A stretch of DNA of 64,000 nt from Nitrosomonas sp. Is35 (GCF_033063295.1 NZ_JAWJZH010000001.1:62001-126000), one strand, 5' to 3'; counted from the stretch's first letter, positions 19,331 through 28,034 are shown. Program-made: numbers and translations. The notes: a model not told the origin generated them from the sequence alone.

Positions 19331-19337
19331 ATCAAAT
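19331..19337. repeat. Target-site duplication, right copy
   Basis: ATCAAAT immediately outside the right inverted repeat, identical to 18586-18592. Reading from it restores the frame of the split outer-membrane gene. Confidence 0.8.
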
Positions 19338-19656
19338 TTTTTGAAGGTTCTAAAATAAGACCTTGGATTATTCCTGCAGGTTTAGCAATTCATGTAATGA
19401 GTCCAACGTCTGAAGCCATTACGTATTTAGCGCCAGGCATCCAGTTTGGCGCAGGCGTTGATTACAATATTTGGAAAGATTTCTTTATCGGTATCGATGG
19501 CCGCTATCAATTGGTCAATAAGACAGACGGTGTTAATTTGAGCGGTATGACCGCGGGCGGTTATGTTGGAATCGGCTTTTAAAGCATAATTCATCGTTCT
19601 CTTTATTGCTCCGTGCGCAGCAGCCAGAAGATTATCAGCGCGTAACGAAGCCTTGG

Positions 19657-19689
19657 CACCTCGCTATTCGTTTAGCGGGGTGTTTTTTT
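19657..19689 (+). terminator. Intrinsic terminator of the outer-membrane gene
   Basis: CACCTCGCTA (19657-19666) pairs with TAGCGGGGTG (19673-19682), with one G-T pair, followed by seven T. It closes the transcript of the split gene. The remaining gap to 19922 holds no gene. Confidence 0.85.
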
Positions 19690-19869
19690 ATGCGCATTTC
19701 CAGAGAGCTGGAGAGCTTGCATACTGTTATGCTTCAACACACTGATGTATTGACGGAAATATGATCAGGAGGCTTGTTGCCAGTTGATTCCAATGCGATC
19801 CGGTTGGCAAGCAGTATGCTGACGCATGACACATAGCCTTTGGATACATTTCTTTTTTATCAGGCTGAT

Positions 19870-19907
19870 AAAGCGCAACTGCCAGCTTAAGCTGGCAGTT
19901 GCGCTTT
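19870..19907 (-). terminator. Perfect 38-base palindrome after the multicopper oxidase gene
   Basis: AAAGCGCAACTGCCAGCTT at 19870 is followed directly by its exact reverse complement. It lies 15 bases beyond the stop of the - strand multicopper oxidase gene and probably acts as its terminator, although the T run is short (CTTT). A perfect 19-bp stem with no loop bases is stronger than most. Confidence 0.65.
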
Positions 19908-19922
19908 TATGGTTAGACTAGA

Positions 19923-22673
19923 TTAATGTCCTACAGGATTGCGTTGTGCAGCTGTTAAACCGCTTTTCCATACATCCGGCAGGTTTTGCACCCAGCCGTT
20001 GTAGACATTCGGTACAGCCAGAACGCCCTGTCCGCCGAATCCAGGCAAGCTGCTCACCGTGTCATCCTTAGCGGTGCTTGGGGTATCCACCAGAGAAACA
20101 TAGCCAGCAATATGCGCATCGCTGATATCACCGTTATTGTCCGGATCGATATCAACCACCGTCAGCCGGTTACCGAATTTGGTGGTAACGTAAGCGTAGT
20201 AACCGCCACCTTCTTTCGCGCCAAAGTTGGCGCCATGGCAGCCCGGATCGCAAGGCAACATTTTGACGATTTTGTCAGTCTTGGTATCGACGATGACAAT
20301 TTGTCCGCCAGTAGCAGCGATCACGACGGCCTTACCATCCGGAGATACCGGTGATTGAATCGGCAGAACACCCACTGCTATCGCTCCGTTGCCATCATTG
20401 TCGGCAAAACTGCCATCGATAGGATTGTAATCCGCAATCAAATTGATGGTTTTCAACAATGCGCCGTTTGCGCCATCAACAACCGATAGCGAATGATGCA
20501 ACAGGTTCGCTGCGTAGATTTTGCTGGAATCCGGCATCATACCGATGGCGATCGGATGAGCGCCCGGGGCATTATTTCCCGTTGGGGTACGTGCATGGAT
20601 TCCGCCAGTAGCACCATAAATACCGATATCATTGGTGTTAATGTTCGGTGTCACAATCTTGGTGCCATCAGCGCTTACCCAATGACCATGCGGATTGGCT
20701 GAAGTGTGGCCATGCGCCTGAGTCGGCAGCATTTTGCTGACACTGGTGGTGCCGGCGGGAATTATCGCAACACCGTTCTCGCCGTTGATCGCAATGGTAA
20801 GATCATCGTTGGAAGGCAGTGTCACCACATGCGATGGCGTATTGCCAACGGTGATATTTTTGATCAAGGCGCCCGTTTCACGGTTAATCATCGATAACTT
20901 GGTATCGAACCACTGGGTTTGATAAATCACCGATTGATCGCGATTGGTCCACATGTTATGCGGATTGTTGTTGTTGATTTCCGGCAATGCAACCTTCCGT
21001 TTAACCGTCCAGTTGGTGGTGTCTACTACTGTCGTGGTGCCGGGTTTGTATTTTCCAGCAGTTTTTTCAAATTGCGTGTTAACCCACACTTCCCCAACAC
21101 CGGGTTTTTCGGGTGCTGCGCCAACGGCTAAAGGCGCATCGATTACATTCAGTGCGGATAACGCTAAGGCTAAACCGCCATCTTCAATGTTTCCAAACGG
21201 TGCGCCGGAAATTCTAACCGGTAAAGTTGGAAATTTTAAGTTCCAGATACCGGTGGAATAATCCTGCCAATTGCTGGGTGAGGTAGCCACGAAGAACGTT
21301 CTTAATAAACGAACGGCCAGATCGCTGCTGGTAGGTAATCCAGCAATGCCGGTAACCAAGTCGATCTTATAATCCATTGCCGGGTTACCTAAATCGAGTC
21401 CTTCGGTTTCCGGATCATCGACAATCACCGCACCGAACATGTACGGATGTACTTTACAAGTAAACACATACAGTCCTGGTGTCGTCAGTTTAACGATACC
21501 ACCGCCACGGTAGGCGGCACTTTGGTCAAATGGCATGTGATGCGCGCCGCTAGGCCATAACAGCGAGCTGATGGTATGTACGCCATTGGTATCGGACATG
21601 ACGAAGTTTACGCTGCTGCCGGGATACATGACTTCCAGCGATTTGGTTTTAATGTCGAAAGGCAATCCGACGATGGCGTCTCCACGAGGGCTTCTAAACC
21701 AGCTGGCCGGTTCGTCGCTGACTTCCAACGTTACGACACCCGGCTCGGATGGACGCGCGCCTAGCAAGATATTGCCATAAGGCGATGCACCGACAACACT
21801 GTGTCCGTCTCCACCCGCCGGATCAACGCGGAAACTGCCATGCATACCTGCTTCCATATGCGCGATCAAGTGGCAATGGAATTGCCAGTCGCCCGGACCA
21901 ACCCCGCTACCGGCTTTAATGGTGAAGCTGTGAGTATCGGTACCGTCATTCAGCAATTTGGTGTCGATGACCGTTGCGGTATCGGTCTTGAGCCAGCGGT
22001 GCGCATGCAAGTGGAACGTGTGGCCAGGTCCTATCGCCAGCACATGGAAACGTACCAGATCGTTTTCAACCGCGCCTAAATCAGGGGCTGCCCAAAGCGG
22101 TTTCTGCACGCCATCCGCGGATATTTCGGTACCCCAGAATGTCGAGCCGACCATGAATAACACAAATTGTTTGTCGAGATCGGCCTGTGTAACTGGAACG
22201 ATGCTGCCATCGCCGTTGACGAAACTATCGATCGGACCGTTCTTTTTGTCGACGATGATGGCGCCGAACAGCCCTAGTAACTCTTTACCGTTGTTATCGC
22301 CATGATAAACATAGGTACCGGTTTTATTGGCGTGCAATGTGTAGTTTTGCGTTTGACCCGGTGTGGTCTTTGCGCTATTGCTATTCACCAAACCTGGGAC
22401 AGTGAAACCGACATCGGCTGCGGTGTTATTAGTCAACGTGATTTGGATGGTATCGCCTTGTTTGACAAATAAGGCCGGGCCTGGAATGACGGCTTCCGCA
22501 TCGCCGCCGCCCGTGGCATAGCCTAATTGACCGTTAGGCAGAGTTTTGGCTGTGAAATTAAAGCTATGAACTGCGGCCATTGCCATCGATGATGATAAGA
22601 ATGCGACGGCAAATAGCATAACAACCGCCATTGCCGCAATGTGTTTATTGAATTTTATAATCTGTTCTTTCAT
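19923..22673 (-). CDS. Multicopper oxidase subunit with T1 site, extra cupredoxin and beta-propeller
   Basis: 916 residues from MKEQIIKF, chosen because AAGGAT lies six bases upstream; the longer frame starts nine residues earlier. A signal peptide ends near MAMAAV. Domain 1 (about 35-145) is a cupredoxin without the HxHG motif and with HGD in place of HxH. Domain 2 has GHTFHLHAH (His218, 221, 223) and HCHLIAHMEAGM (His266, Cys267, His268, His272, Met277), a full type 1 site plus half of a trinuclear site. Domain 3 (about 340-420) is a second blue-copper cupredoxin: His366, Cys406, His409, Met412 (CKVHPYM). The last 480 residues look like a YVTN/N2OR-type propeller (DGTKIVTPN, PDSSKIYAANLLHHSLSVVDG). 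The missing trinuclear ligands occur in the upstream gene. Likely periplasmic; substrate unknown. Confidence 0.8.
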   Translation of the reverse strand: MKEQIIKFNKHIAAMAVVMLFAVAFLSSSMAMAAVHSFNFTAKTLPNGQLGYATGGGDAEAVIPGPALFVKQGDTIQITLTNNTAADVGFTVPGLVNSNSAKTTPGQTQNYTLHANKTGTYVYHGDNNGKELLGLFGAIIVDKKNGPIDSFVNGDGSIVPVTQADLDKQFVLFMVGSTFWGTEISADGVQKPLWAAPDLGAVENDLVRFHVLAIGPGHTFHLHAHRWLKTDTATVIDTKLLNDGTDTHSFTIKAGSGVGPGDWQFHCHLIAHMEAGMHGSFRVDPAGGDGHSVVGASPYGNILLGARPSEPGVVTLEVSDEPASWFRSPRGDAIVGLPFDIKTKSLEVMYPGSSVNFVMSDTNGVHTISSLLWPSGAHHMPFDQSAAYRGGGIVKLTTPGLYVFTCKVHPYMFGAVIVDDPETEGLDLGNPAMDYKIDLVTGIAGLPTSSDLAVRLLRTFFVATSPSNWQDYSTGIWNLKFPTLPVRISGAPFGNIEDGGLALALSALNVIDAPLAVGAAPEKPGVGEVWVNTQFEKTAGKYKPGTTTVVDTTNWTVKRKVALPEINNNNPHNMWTNRDQSVIYQTQWFDTKLSMINRETGALIKNITVGNTPSHVVTLPSNDDLTIAINGENGVAIIPAGTTSVSKMLPTQAHGHTSANPHGHWVSADGTKIVTPNINTNDIGIYGATGGIHARTPTGNNAPGAHPIAIGMMPDSSKIYAANLLHHSLSVVDGANGALLKTINLIADYNPIDGSFADNDGNGAIAVGVLPIQSPVSPDGKAVVIAATGGQIVIVDTKTDKIVKMLPCDPGCHGANFGAKEGGGYYAYVTTKFGNRLTVVDIDPDNNGDISDAHIAGYVSLVDTPSTAKDDTVSSLPGFGGQGVLAVPNVYNGWVQNLPDVWKSGLTAAQRNPVGH

Positions 22674-22708
22674 GACGTGATCCTTAATATTGGGATGCAT
22701 ATTGCTTA

Positions 22709-23725
22709 TTAATCAACAATGAAGCTGCCTTTCATGCCCAGTAATTTGTTTGAAAAATTGTTATCCACGTATTGCGTGCTGTTTTTAGACCGGATAACGA
22801 ATACATGTTTTTCCAGGGGGCCGATTGCAACTTGATTGATAAGATTATGTGTACCCGGATCAAACCATTTGTAGTTATTCAGGCTGAAATTGTGGAGATC
22901 CGTGCCTAAAGCGATGAGATGAAACCGCACATCGGTGTTTTTAGGTGCGTTGAGCGTTGGATTGACGCCATGCTTGGTTTGCTTTTTGGTTGTGCTATCG
23001 ATTTCAACACCCCAGAACGCATCGTCTCCGAGATAGAGGACATATTCTTTTGAAAACTTATAACTATTCTGCGGTCTGGGTGTTGCTGCCGGATTGACAA
23101 TGATTGCGCCAAACAAGCCTTTGTGTTCCGATCCGTTATGATTTTCGTAATTGTGATCGTGGTATGGCCATGTTCCAGCGGTTCCAGGTGCAACATCCCA
23201 TTCGTATTCATACGATGCGAAGGTATCTTCAGGGCCTTCTCCGGCTCCCTCGTCCAGTTTTCTATTGATCACTCTAAGCGTGCCATCGCTCAAGATTTTG
23301 TAATGAACGCCATGAACATGCACGCTTACTTGCTTACTCACTCCTGCTACGGGATAGGCAGGGTCAATCGCGTTTAAAAGGGTTAACTTAACCTTGTCGC
23401 CTTCGGTTAGCTCGATAATCGGTCCAGGGATGGTAGGGGCATTACTGTATCTGTCCGTAACATCCAGGCCATCGATCTTATGGCTGAGCATTTGATATGC
23501 CAGCAATTTATTGCCGAAACCATCGTCTGAAATATCTTTGGCAGTCATTTCGATCACATGTTCGGCGGCATAACTCTTATCCGCGCCGATAAAGGATATC
23601 GACATTGCCAGGACAAAGCCGGCGGCAGCTCGTGCGCATAACGAGCGGTATGGAATCTTTGCTGTTTCGATGGCGCTCTGTGAAAGCGGCATGTCACAAC
23701 TCGATTGATTAATTTGAAACGACAT
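22709..23725 (-). CDS. Multicopper oxidase partner subunit lacking a type 1 site
   Basis: 338 residues with two cupredoxin domains. A hydrophobic segment near residues 33-53 ending in SYAAEH is the signal peptide, after a long n-region; a later start at Met12 is possible. AAGGAGGG precedes the ATG. Domain 1 carries HVHG (His136, His138) and WPYHDH (His189, His191), the first two copper motifs of the trinuclear centre. Domain 2 lacks them: LHNFSLNNYKW and VDNNFSNKLLGM replace HxxHxH and HCHxxxHxxxGM, so there is no Cys and no type 1 copper. The ligands are exactly complementary to those of the next gene, 36 bases downstream, suggesting one enzyme with two subunits. Confidence 0.8.
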   Translation of the reverse strand: MSFQINQSSCDMPLSQSAIETAKIPYRSLCARAAAGFVLAMSISFIGADKSYAAEHVIEMTAKDISDDGFGNKLLAYQMLSHKIDGLDVTDRYSNAPTIPGPIIELTEGDKVKLTLLNAIDPAYPVAGVSKQVSVHVHGVHYKILSDGTLRVINRKLDEGAGEGPEDTFASYEYEWDVAPGTAGTWPYHDHNYENHNGSEHKGLFGAIIVNPAATPRPQNSYKFSKEYVLYLGDDAFWGVEIDSTTKKQTKHGVNPTLNAPKNTDVRFHLIALGTDLHNFSLNNYKWFDPGTHNLINQVAIGPLEKHVFVIRSKNSTQYVDNNFSNKLLGMKGSFIVD

Positions 23726-23880
23726 TTAAGGTTCCCTCCTTAGGTGAAAAAATTCGTAATCAGCGAACCGTGAGGGGAAAATACATCGCGGTTAGTGCGT
23801 GCGAGTACTTTCTTTGAATGAGGTCTACGATTCGCGTGAAGCCTACGATTTGAGAAATGGATAGCAGAGATGGAAATTTG

Positions 23881-23947
23881 CTATCTATTTAATCAGAGAG
23901 GGATTTTAACAAACATAACTTCTGCAAAATAGAAGTCATTTGTCCTT
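23881..23947. promoter_or_regulatory. Conserved intergenic block, copy B
   Basis: CTATCTATTTAAT, GGATTTTAACAAAC and CATTTGTCC follow in the same order as in blocks A (17605) and C (24823). It lies 156-222 bases upstream of the multicopper oxidase operon, just after the stop of the first response regulator. A direct repeat CTACGATT (23825-23832 and 23843-23850, period 18) lies closer to the oxidase start and may be a second regulator site. Confidence 0.4.
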
Positions 23948-23956
23948 AAAATGATG

Positions 23957-24682
23957 CTATTTTTCGTGATCTTGTGGGAAGAATGTCCCAAGAAGGTAGG
24001 ATTCTTTGAAGTAGTTATACAGCGGTGCTTTGAGGCACAGCTCGATTTGTTTCTTTACACCAATTTTTCTATAAATAACAGAAAGTTGGTTCCTGACCGT
24101 TTTTTCCGTGACCAGTAATTGCGCGCTGATTTCTTTCGCCGATAAGCCTTTACATGCCAGATAGGCAATATGGCGTTCACTATCGCTTAATTTGGGTTGC
24201 TCCGACGAGCGCTTGTCGGTTTGTATTTCTATTGGTGGATTGGAATCAAACTGCGCTTGCCAGAGCAGTTTGGTGACGTTGCGATCGAACCAGATTTGTC
24301 CCGCATGAATGGCATGAATCGCTTTCAACAGCAAATCGGAAGAGTGATGCTTGCTGATAATACCCATCGCTCCGGAACGAAAGGTTTTTAGATGCGTTTG
24401 TTCGCTATTCTGATGAGAAAAAGCCAGTACCTTGCTTTGCGGACAGGCATGCAGCAATTTGGTGATATGTTCGGCATAGTTACCACCGCTCAGCTGTAAA
24501 TCCATGAGAACGATATCCGGCTTGTGCTGCGCCGCCAGCTTGAATAAGTCTTCGATTGAGCTGGCCTCTGCAACGAGGCGGATGGAATGGTGGCTTTCAA
24601 ACAGTGAACGCAAGCCAATGCGCACGAGCTCAAAACTTTCAGCCACCAAGAGACGTATTTTTGTCTGAGACTCCTCGACCAT
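23957..24682 (-). CDS. LuxR/NarL-type response regulator
   Basis: 241 residues. An N-terminal receiver domain has the phospho-acceptor Asp61 in IVLMDLQLSGG and a conserved Lys in GIISKHHS. The usual acidic pair at the end of strand 1 is reduced to one Glu (LLVAES), so phosphorylation may be altered. The C-terminal LuxR helix-turn-helix reads LSDSERHIAYLACKGLSAKEISAQLLVTEKTVRNQLSVIYRKIG. No histidine kinase is in the window. It lies upstream of the multicopper oxidase operon on the same strand and is about half identical in its output domain to the next gene, so the two arose by duplication. Confidence 0.85.
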   Translation of the reverse strand: MVEESQTKIRLLVAESFELVRIGLRSLFESHHSIRLVAEASSIEDLFKLAAQHKPDIVLMDLQLSGGNYAEHITKLLHACPQSKVLAFSHQNSEQTHLKTFRSGAMGIISKHHSSDLLLKAIHAIHAGQIWFDRNVTKLLWQAQFDSNPPIEIQTDKRSSEQPKLSDSERHIAYLACKGLSAKEISAQLLVTEKTVRNQLSVIYRKIGVKKQIELCLKAPLYNYFKESYLLGTFFPQDHEK

Positions 24683-24822
24683 GCTTTTTAGTATTTTAAA
24701 ATTTTATATAGCCCCTGAAGAGGAAGGGCTGATTTATTTGCAGGAGCCGTACACAAATTACACTAAATCTCGCATTCATTCGAGATATATTATGTACTAT
24801 ACAGATTATAAAGATAAATTAT

Positions 24823-24891
24823 TCTATCTGTCTAATTTGGCGATGAATTTTATCAAATCTGCCTGTTGATAAATAGATGGCATTTGTCCCT
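24823..24891. promoter_or_regulatory. Conserved intergenic block, copy C
   Basis: CTATCTGTCTAAT, GAATTTTATCAAATC and CATTTGTCCCT occur in the order seen in blocks A and B. It lies 141-209 bases upstream of the first regulator and directly after the stop of the second. B and C could have been copied along with the regulator genes, but A has no regulator beside it, which favours a functional site. Confidence 0.4.
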
Positions 24892-24945
24892 ATGAAAATG
24901 CCATTTTCGGAAATTTATCAGAAAAAATGTCCCTATTGCGTAGGA

Positions 24946-25626
24946 TTATTTGAAGTGATCAAATTGAAAAGCTATTAAACATAATTCAATTTGTTTTTTG
25001 ACGCCGGTTTTTCTATAGATTGCTGATAATTGGTTACGAACAGTTTTTTCCGTGATATCCAGCCGCGCACTGATTTCTTTGGCGGATAAACCTTGACTCG
25101 CCAGAAAGGCAATGCGGCGTTCGCAGTTGCTGAATTTAGGGTGAGCCCAAATGTTGTCATTGCAGCGTACTTCTGCCAGTGGATCGGAGCCGGATCGCAC
25201 CTGTTGTTGCTGCGGCTCCATGGTGTCACGGTTAAACCAGGTTTCTCCCGCGTGAACTGCATTGATGGCATTCAGCAGCGCTTGAGTGGATTGGTGCTTG
25301 CTGATAATCCCCGATGCGCCGGCATGGAATGCGAGTAAATTGATCGGTTCGCTGATGCAATCGGAAAATGCCAGCACCTTGGTCTGGGGGTGCAAGCGCG
25401 TTAATTTGCAAATGTGCTCAGCATCGGCGCATTCACTTAGCTGCCAATCAATGAGCGCCACATCGGGACGATGCTCTGCCACCAGCGCAAAAAGATTTGC
25501 GATATCGCTGGTCTCGGCGACCAGATGCATGGAAGTGTGATCCTTGAATAAGGCGCGTAAGCCAATGCGAATAAGATCAAAATTTTCTGCAACAAGCACG
25601 CGAACTTTATGATGTAATCTATCCAT
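24946..25626 (-). CDS. LuxR/NarL-type response regulator (paralogue)
   Basis: 226 residues from MDRLHHKVRV; the open frame continues 46 codons further upstream, but those residues do not fit a receiver domain. Receiver: Asp60 in ALIDWQLSE is the likely phospho-acceptor, strand 1 ends in VAEN instead of two acids, and Lys is in GIISKHQS. Output: LuxR HTH FSNCERRIAFLASQGLSAKEISARLDITEKTVRNQLSAIYRKTG. It is the tandem paralogue of the gene at 23957, with which it may regulate the oxidase operon. The divergent neighbour is a PEP-CTERM gene. Confidence 0.85.
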   Translation of the reverse strand: MDRLHHKVRVLVAENFDLIRIGLRALFKDHTSMHLVAETSDIANLFALVAEHRPDVALIDWQLSECADAEHICKLTRLHPQTKVLAFSDCISEPINLLAFHAGASGIISKHQSTQALLNAINAVHAGETWFNRDTMEPQQQQVRSGSDPLAEVRCNDNIWAHPKFSNCERRIAFLASQGLSAKEISARLDITEKTVRNQLSAIYRKTGVKKQIELCLIAFQFDHFK

Positions 25627-26142
25627 AATACTGATTCTTATAATATTTTGTGATAGGCATTCGTGAGATTGAAGAGATTCTGCGGCCGGTTGGGACCCGC
25701 TGCCGAGTAGGCGTGAATTTATGATGGTTATTCTATGAACGAATTGCAGCAAGCCAAGCAGCAAAAAGAAGCGGATAGCGTGCGTTATTTGCTGTTATGA
25801 CCTATAAAAATTGCCGGATAAATTTAAAAAATAAACTGCTAAAACAGTGAAAATAAAAAAATTTCAATAAGAGTTCTTGTCAGATATTTTGAAATATTTT
25901 TGTTCGCGATATCTTTTTTGAATTATTTGTAATTTAATGAATAATAATGATTTTTTTATCATTCCCGATGTCGGATTATTGAGTAATAAAAAAATATTAA
26001 AATATAAGCAAAATCCTTATTGCAATAAGGATATTTTATCGACAAAATATGCATACCCCTAAAAAAGGGGGGATATATGTATATATATGAAAAATTAATT
26101 AAATTTAGTGGTCTTAGAATTTAAAAATAAGGAGTAATAATT
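25627..26142. other. Long AT-rich intergenic region between regulator and PEP-CTERM gene
   Basis: No gene is supported in these 516 bases. The second half is very AT-rich. CCCCT-AAAAA-AGGGG (26056-26070) can form a small hairpin about 75 bases before the PEP-CTERM ATG and may be a regulator site. AAGGAG at 26129-26134 is the ribosome site of that gene. No sigma54 -24/-12 pair was found. Confidence 0.4.
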
Positions 26143-27018
26143 ATGAAATTCGAAATGAAAAAAAGCCACGTTGCAAAAGCTGTAGTGCTGGCTTTATGCG
26201 GTACATTCGCTGCTTCCGCACAAGCTCTACCAACCGTGATTAGCGGTTTTGGCACAACTTCCGCTACAATTGCCGACGCAGGTTATTTCTCACCTGCTGG
26301 CGCACTCGGCTTAAGTTTCATGGGCAGAGAATTTGTTAATCATGGCACATTTGCATCTAATTGGTCGCTCAATGCCAATAGCTCATCTGTTGCCGTTGCT
26401 GATTCGGTGACCGGTAGCAATCCGTTAGGAACGGTTTCTTTTCCCGTAGGCGGCAGCATTTCCGTTAGTACCAATCTTGGTAGCAGTGGCTGGAATCTGC
26501 TTGAGACAGTCAGTATTCCAACGAGCGGTCACGTAGCTGTTACAATTCAATTGACCAACAACACTGGTGCTGATGCTACCAATGTGCAATGGAGCGTTGG
26601 TGTTGATCCTGACCAAGGCATTCCAGGCGGCGTCGGATTTGGCACAACAAATGAGATCCTGGGAACAGGCAACGCTTCTGCTGTAAAAGCGACCAGTCTG
26701 GATGGATGGTCTTTAACCCTGGCTAACACCACCAGTGCAGGTGCATTTGACATTGCTGGGTATGTTGATCCGTTTAGCTGCTGCGCTCCTATTGATGCTG
26801 CTACCATTTTCTCTGCTGGACAAACGGTTGGAAATTACGGTTTTTCGGATAGCTCAATCAACTTGGCTTTTGCATTAGGTGATATTGCTAACGGGGGTAA
26901 ATCTCAGGTAATCGGCTACGAATACATCATGGCTGTTCCAGAACCAGAAACCTATGCAATGTTGCTGGCTGGCTTAGGTTTGATTGGCTTCTCAGCACGC
27001 CGCCGTATCAGTGCTTAA
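26143..27018 (+). CDS. PEP-CTERM sorted exported protein
   Basis: 291 residues. The signal peptide (MKKSHVAKAVVLALCGTFAASAQA) is followed by a Gly/Ser/Thr/Asn-rich beta region without a known catalytic motif. The C-terminus is a textbook PEP-CTERM: VPEPETYAMLLAGLGLIGFSARRR, with the Pro-Glu-Pro motif, a membrane helix and a basic tail, recognised by exosortase. Such proteins go to the cell surface or the exopolysaccharide matrix. The ATG at 26143 is well placed after AAGGAG. A second PEP-CTERM gene is at 36379; no exosortase is in the window. Confidence 0.9.
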   Translation: MKFEMKKSHVAKAVVLALCGTFAASAQALPTVISGFGTTSATIADAGYFSPAGALGLSFMGREFVNHGTFASNWSLNANSSSVAVADSVTGSNPLGTVSFPVGGSISVSTNLGSSGWNLLETVSIPTSGHVAVTIQLTNNTGADATNVQWSVGVDPDQGIPGGVGFGTTNEILGTGNASAVKATSLDGWSLTLANTTSAGAFDIAGYVDPFSCCAPIDAATIFSAGQTVGNYGFSDSSINLAFALGDIANGGKSQVIGYEYIMAVPEPETYAMLLAGLGLIGFSARRRISA

Positions 27019-27044
27019 GGCATAAAGTTTTAGTTCTCAAGAAG

Positions 27045-27075
27045 CCCGCGCTTCGCATTGAAGTGCGGGTTTTTT
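27045..27075 (+). terminator. Intrinsic terminator of the PEP-CTERM gene
   Basis: CCCGCGCTTC (27045-27054) pairs with GAAGTGCGGG (27060-27069) around GCATT, followed by six T. Confidence 0.88.
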
Positions 27076-27203
27076 ACATCCTGGTTTGTCATTCTGAAAT
27101 GAATTCAATTTGTTTTATTAGGCAATCCGCGGCACTATAAAATCAAGCAAGTAAGTTCGATTCATAATAAAATCGCGCTTTTTGTAAAAGCTGAATCAAC
27201 ACT

Positions 27204-28034
27204 ATGCATCCCATGCTGACCATCGCGGTGAAAGCCGCGCGCCGTGCCGGTAGTATTATCAATCAGGCATCTCAAAATCTGGATCTACTCAATGTATCGA
27301 AAAAATCGCACAGCGATTATGTCAGCGAGGTCGATGGCGCGGCTGAGGAAGCTATTATCAAGGTGCTGCAAACCGCTTATCCCGATCATGCGATTCTGGC
27401 GGAAGAAAGCGGGCACCGGGGCGATCAGAAGAATTCAGAATATCAGTGGATTATCGATCCTCTGGATGGCACGACCAATTTCTTGCACGGTTTTCCGAAG
27501 TACTCGGTTTCCATCGCACTCAAGCATAAAGGTGCATTGAGTCATGCCGTGGTTTACGATCCGACGAATAATGAATTATTTACCGCTAGCCGGGGATGCG
27601 GCGCCTTTCTGAACGATCGCCGCATTCGCGTCGCTAAACGCACCAAGCTGGATGATTGCCTGATCGGCACGGGCTTGCCGTTTCGTGATTTGACGCATAT
27701 CGATGCGTATTTTGCCATGTTGAAAGATCTTGTGCCGCGCATTGCGGGAATCCGCCGTCCCGGTTCTGCCGCATTGGATTTGGCGTATGTCGCGTGCGGC
27801 CGCTACGATGGTTTCTGGGAAATCGGTTTGGCGCCATGGGACATGGCGGCCGGATGTTTGTTGATTACTGAAGCGGGCGGGTTGGTCGGTGATCTGGAAG
27901 GCAATGAAACACAATTGGAAAGCGGTCAGATAATTGCCGGAAATCCCAAGATATTCGGGCACTTGCTGCAAGTGATCGCGCCGCATCTCACACCGGCGCT
28001 GATCGAAGTGCAGCGCGCGGCAAAATCTCAATGA
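27204..28034 (+). CDS. suhB: Inositol-1-monophosphatase family protein SuhB
   Basis: 276 residues. It has the Mg-dependent phosphatase motifs LAEESG near residue 71, the [17 protein letters not shown] signature near residue 90, and [15 protein letters not shown] near residue 215. In E. coli SuhB also joins the rRNA antitermination complex with NusA/B/E/G; the same role is plausible here but not shown. Its 3' end overlaps that of the convergent scpB gene by seven bases. Confidence 0.94.
   Translation: MHPMLTIAVKAARRAGSIINQASQNLDLLNVSKKSHSDYVSEVDGAAEEAIIKVLQTAYPDHAILAEESGHRGDQKNSEYQWIIDPLDGTTNFLHGFPKYSVSIALKHKGALSHAVVYDPTNNELFTASRGCGAFLNDRRIRVAKRTKLDDCLIGTGLPFRDLTHIDAYFAMLKDLVPRIAGIRRPGSAALDLAYVACGRYDGFWEIGLAPWDMAAGCLLITEAGGLVGDLEGNETQLESGQIIAGNPKIFGHLLQVIAPHLTPALIEVQRAAKSQ

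Larger units (their letters stand above)
17899..19582 (+). pseudogene. Outer-membrane beta-barrel protein split by an IS element
   Basis: The intact ancestor would be 312 residues: bases 17899-18592 joined to 19338-19582, which is in frame once the IS and one 7-base target repeat are removed. The start at 17899 has a GAAGGAG site. It encodes a signal peptide ending near AAPQVVAGEA, a Gln/Glu/Lys coiled coil (about residues 35-110), and a barrel closing in GGYVGIGF with the terminal Phe of outer-membrane proteins. As it stands, translation ends at a TAA inside the left IS end (18607-18609) after 236 residues and lacks the last strands. The right fragment (from 19338) has no start. Function unknown; the coiled coil plus barrel suggests a trimeric or peptidoglycan-contacting porin-like protein. 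Confidence 0.85.

Noticed and set aside
19923..23725. Naming the oxidase genes as Mn oxidase (MnxG) or nitrite reductase
   Set aside because: Domain layout differs (two plus three cupredoxins and a propeller, against six cupredoxins in MnxG or a nirK trimer), and no substrate evidence exists.
25627..26142. Sigma54 promoter before the PEP-CTERM gene
   Set aside because: No GG-N10-GC pair with the right context was found in the intergenic region.
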